From positions 128,118,645 through 128,182,644 of the forward strand of contig CM042009.1 in the NCBI GenBank assembly GCA_023525715.1: 64,000 nt of DNA, read 5' to 3'. The notes under the pieces were generated by a model, which saw only the letters and a list, made by a program, of their open reading frames with translations, did no database searches and was not told where the DNA came from. The position numbers were made by a program, and so were the translations under genes. Source of the stretch: Cichorium intybus. Taxonomy: Eukaryota > Streptophyta > Magnoliopsida > Asterales > Asteraceae. Positions 60,450-64,000 of the stretch are shown here, in pieces. Numbering within the stretch: the stretch's first letter is position 1; the number at the start of each line of letters is the position of its first letter.

Positions 60450-63400
60450 TTTCACGAACAAAATGAATATCAACTTGATGTGTTTTGTAAGTTGATATTG
60501 ATTACTAGACAAACAAATAGCACCCACTTTATCACAGTTCATGAGAGTGGCTTTGGTAAGAGGATATCAAAATTCCAACAGGAGATTACGAACATGTTCT
60601 GACACGACATTAGCTACACCATGATATTCAGCTTTGACACTTGATCGGATTAACATGGCATTAAACTTCGAAGACCACAAGATGAAGCTATCCCCAAAAT
60701 ACATAATACGTAGAAGTCGATAACCTATTGTCGGGGCACCATTGATGTCTATAGACAACATGTGAGGACCTCTTTGAAGGAGAACACTATAAATTGAATT
60801 GTAAAGTACCTTTGACAAACCAGATAATACATAGTAGCACTTGAAAATGTTCGTCCAGGGGTCATGCATAAACAAACAAACTTGTTGCACCACATACGTG
60901 ATATATGATCGGCTGGTGTTAAGTACTGAAGAGAATGAACAAGGCTTATCTAGAGCGTTGGTTCAAAAAAGGGGGCGGAGTCGACGCTCAATTTGGAATT
61001 TGTATCAAATGGAGTCATTTCCGTGTTACATGATATATTTACCTAAGCCAAAATATCATGAGCGTATTTATCTTGAGATAGGAACAATTCATGGGACCAG
61101 ATGATGCAATGAGATAATATTGCCGACCTAAAAAGTGAGTATGCGATGTGGGGGCTCCATTGAAATATGAACAAACTACTGTCGACTTTGCTTTGGTGAA
61201 GCCAATAGAAGGGATAGTGTAAAAGTGTTGGTATTAAGCTTGTAGAGCTTACTTCAAACCATATATGGAAAGCTTGAGGTGGCACACATGGTTCGGGAGC
61301 TTGTCATTTTGAAAACCCGACGGTTGGTGGAAATAGACGATTTCTTGCTAATGCCAACGGAGTAAGGAATTTTTCATGTCGAGTTGATGAAATTTTTCAT
61401 GTCGAGTTGACGATTTCTTGCTAATGCCAACTAGTTGTGTGGTAATCAATTTAACTAGCAGACAGATGGTTTCCATATAATCGATGCCAACCAAGCTTTA
61501 TATCTTTCAAGAGACATGTAGGAATCATCCTAGGAATAAGTTGACATGCAATTTACACATTAAACTCATCAAACCAGGGTTTTTGATCGATTAGGGTCAC
61601 AAAGGATATCAACACAGGTTTTGGGGAGAGATGAGACTTTAGAAAGGGTAGCAAGACATATGTAATTAGGGTTTGGTTTGGTATCATTGTGTTTGCTACG
61701 ATTGTCTATCCAGTTCGGGAATAGAGTCGAGGATGAAAGAGAGAAGAAGATCGGAAAGGTGGCCGTGGAAAAAGAATAAGGACGAGGAAGCGGTTGGTGA
61801 GATGAAGAAATGGCGGTTAAAAGAGGAAGCTTTGAAGAAAGTGGAGGTTGACCGAAGCAAGATGGAGATTGCCACTCCCAAGAAAACATTGAAACCCAAA
61901 GGTGGGGTGAAGTGGCTAGAGAATCCATACACTGATGGTGTTGTAAAATTTTGTTTTAAAAAAAGAAACATAGCTTCATCAAATGCCACATGTCAGGATG
62001 TTATGAAATGTTTTTGAGTGATGTCAAAACATAAGTATTCCTAATAATAAGAAGGGTAGCCAATGAAAGCACATGAAGTTGATTTGTGAAGAAGTTTATT
62101 ATGAGGAGATGAGTTATATAGAAAAAAAGACAACAAAAAAAATTTCAAATAAGTGTAGGAATGAATCCTAAGATAGCGACTTAGGTAAGGAATGGAAAAT
62201 TTAGGGATTTTGAGGGAAGAATATTATTTAGGTATGTGGCCATATTTATAAAATATGGTTAAATGTCTAAATGGAGGCAGGAGTATGTGTATGAGAAAAC
62301 GAGTTTGGGACTTACCATTTGGTGTATGAAATTTATGTTTAGATTTTTCATTTTGAGAATGGGTGTATGGACACGAGAACCGAGGGTAAATACCATTTTG
62401 GTAGCAAAGGTACTAAAAAGATAAGATGTTAAATTATTTTTGATTGCCACATTAGAACGACTTAATGCCACTTCCAAATCGATTTAGAACATATTTGTGG
62501 AATTTAATAAAACATAAGAGTTTGATATTTTTATATCATGGGAAAAGTCTAATAAAATTATAATAATCATCCATAAAACAAAATATAATATCCATGGCCA
62601 CTAGTTTTCAAGATAAGAGATGTCTGAACATCACTATAAAAAATATTAAATAGTGCTATGGAATTTGACATAGAATGGGAAAAAGACAATTTATTATGGT
62701 ATACAAATTAACAAGACACACAAACACAATGTGTTATAATACTTGAAAAGGAAAAAAGTTGATCACTACACAATTCAATTAGAATGTTGTTGCCCCAATA
62801 ATCAAGGCGAACATGGAAAATTGAACTATATACAAAACAAAAGGATGATGATAGAGACCTTTGAACTTACATGAGATTGGAAGTGGGTATAACTCGTCTA
62901 AACTATTGCATCGTACGTGCTTGATCTCGTCCATAAATCATTCACATAAAAACCAAAGGGATCATATTCAATGGAACGAATCGTATATGAAGTTGAGTTT
63001 GAGCCCATGTACTATTGATCATCCAAGTTTTCTAACAATGCCATATTAAAAGCAACATCAATATCTGTAAGGGTATAAAAAGGAGGAGTTGATGCGTAAT
63101 GAACTTGTTGTGGTTATATGGCCAATATGCCTAGAGTATTGGGCTAAGTTGGAGGAAGGCCCACATGTTCTATCCTGTCATTGGGTATCATGATGGTGAC
63201 TACTGCACCCATTGATGTTGCCATTGGGGTTTTCCCATGTATTGCCACATGTAGTTTCCTAACTTTGAACGACCACCCTGATGCATGTTGCCTTATCCGC
63301 CTCAACTGAATCCGTGATTAGAGTTATTGAATGATGGGGTTTAGGGTTTTGGTGTAGACTTTATAGGGGAATATGGTGTTGAAGAACGATGGTTGGTGAT

Positions 63401-64000
63401 GAGATTCATGGGGCTTGAAGGCGTTGGCTTCTACTTGGTTCTTCATCTATGCTTCCTCAAGAAAAAACATGATTCAGGATTGGAAGAATAGACAAGAGGA
63501 TTTGTCTGTTAAAATCATTGTAGCAACTTCATCATACACTTTGGTTAGGCCCGTCATTAACTCTTGAAACAAGTTGGCTTGAGGTAAATGGAGCCACAGC
63601 ATTAGACAAATGATCTCCTAACACCTTATGTGCTTAATAATCAGATGAGATAGAGGAGAAATCTTATTGGCTTGTGCATGAAATTCTAGCTCAAGATAGA
63701 CATTTTGTCACGATTCATTATCACAAATGATCTTTTGTAGGTGATTACATGCAAGTTAGATCACGGATTTGGATTTAACATTAGTGTGGAGGATATTATT
63801 GGATATTCTTGAGTATATCTACTAGAGAATAATGGCATCAAGTCCCTACAAAATAATGGAGTTGATAGAGGTGTGTTTGGGTGTAATAATGTACTGGAGA
63901 ACAAGAAACACATGGGCATGAATATTGACCAACCTAGTCTTTTAGAGCACAATTGGTATGAAATATCATATTTTTGACACAGTGACAACAATGTAATAAG
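60450..64000 (-). pseudogene. Decayed Ty1/copia element (minus strand, runs off the window)
   Basis: From right to left on the minus strand: gag-like sequence (about 63990-63450, with 'LFQELMTGLTKVYDEVATMI'); an unreadable middle; reverse-transcriptase segments ('FHQPSGFQNDKLPNHVCHLK' and 'LSIYGLK' near 61310-61255, 'WLHQSKVDSSLFIFQ' and 'DKYAHDILA' at 61230-61043); and RNase H ('SSVKAEYHGVANVVSE' near 60640-60600). Many stops and shifts. A segment of about 50 bp containing 'ttttcatgtcgagttga' is duplicated near 61365-61425. Neither LTR was recognised, and the 5' end lies beyond the window. Confidence 0.7.

Noticed and set aside
61673..62017. Lys/Glu-rich frame of 114 aa on + and its minus-strand partners
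   Set aside because: Purine-rich sequence inside the decayed copia element; low complexity gives open frames on both strands.

Overview
The window is nuclear DNA of a flowering plant. It has spliced genes with GT-AG introns, plant-specific gene families (a WIP zinc-finger factor, a plant-type PARP3, a GT29 sialyltransferase-like enzyme) and dense LTR-retrotransposon content. A PB1-like domain at the head of a Mutator-type element and the style of the gypsy LTRs remind me of Asteraceae such as lettuce or chicory, but that placement is inference. No rRNA, tRNA, CRISPR or bacterial feature was seen.

Four host genes can be supported. They are a five-exon SAM-dependent methyltransferase-like gene on + (3327-5728); an intronless GT29 Golgi glycosyltransferase resembling GALT29A on + (33250-34422); a twelve-exon PARP3 gene on - (38039 down to 34720), convergent with the GT29 gene and about 300 bp from it; and a two-exon WIP-domain C2H2 factor of the TT1 type on - (59945 down to 58308). 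Exon joins were worked out by hand from splice sites and reading frame; all stay in phase and give 373, 390, 817 and 306 residues.

Nearly everything else is transposable. The left part (1-3011) is old LTR-like DNA and a Mutator-type fragment. Between 6.4 and 8.2 kb lie three MITEs with target-site duplications (two Tourist-like with TTA, one hAT-like with an 8-bp duplication). A solo gypsy-type LTR occupies 9886-11817. A Ty3/gypsy element at 13668-22338 has almost identical 2.47-kb LTRs, a perfect GAAAC duplication and a decayed coding region. It sits just upstream of a TATA box in an older minus-strand LTR. That older region continues to 30384 with an open copia-type gag frame, long non-coding flanks, a primer-binding site and an upstream LTR.

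From 38 to 48.7 kb come two long TA microsatellites, a MULE-type MITE with a 9-bp duplication, a LINE fragment, a hAT-type element and the 5' part of another minus-strand gypsy element. A full-length but frameshifted Ty1/copia element with 147-bp LTRs occupies 48947-53586. A 1.7-kb CACTA element carrying one small En/Spm-type gene lies at 54861-56584. The right end (60.4-64 kb) is a decayed minus-strand copia element.

The most unusual signal is a small hairpin occurring four times in the minus-strand gag-bearing element (23.9-27.9 kb). The 22-nt apical region is conserved while the stem sequence differs in every copy and stays paired, with G-U wobbles that only make sense on the minus strand, the same strand as gag. 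This looks like a selected RNA structure, possibly a packaging or dimerisation signal. I do not recognise it.
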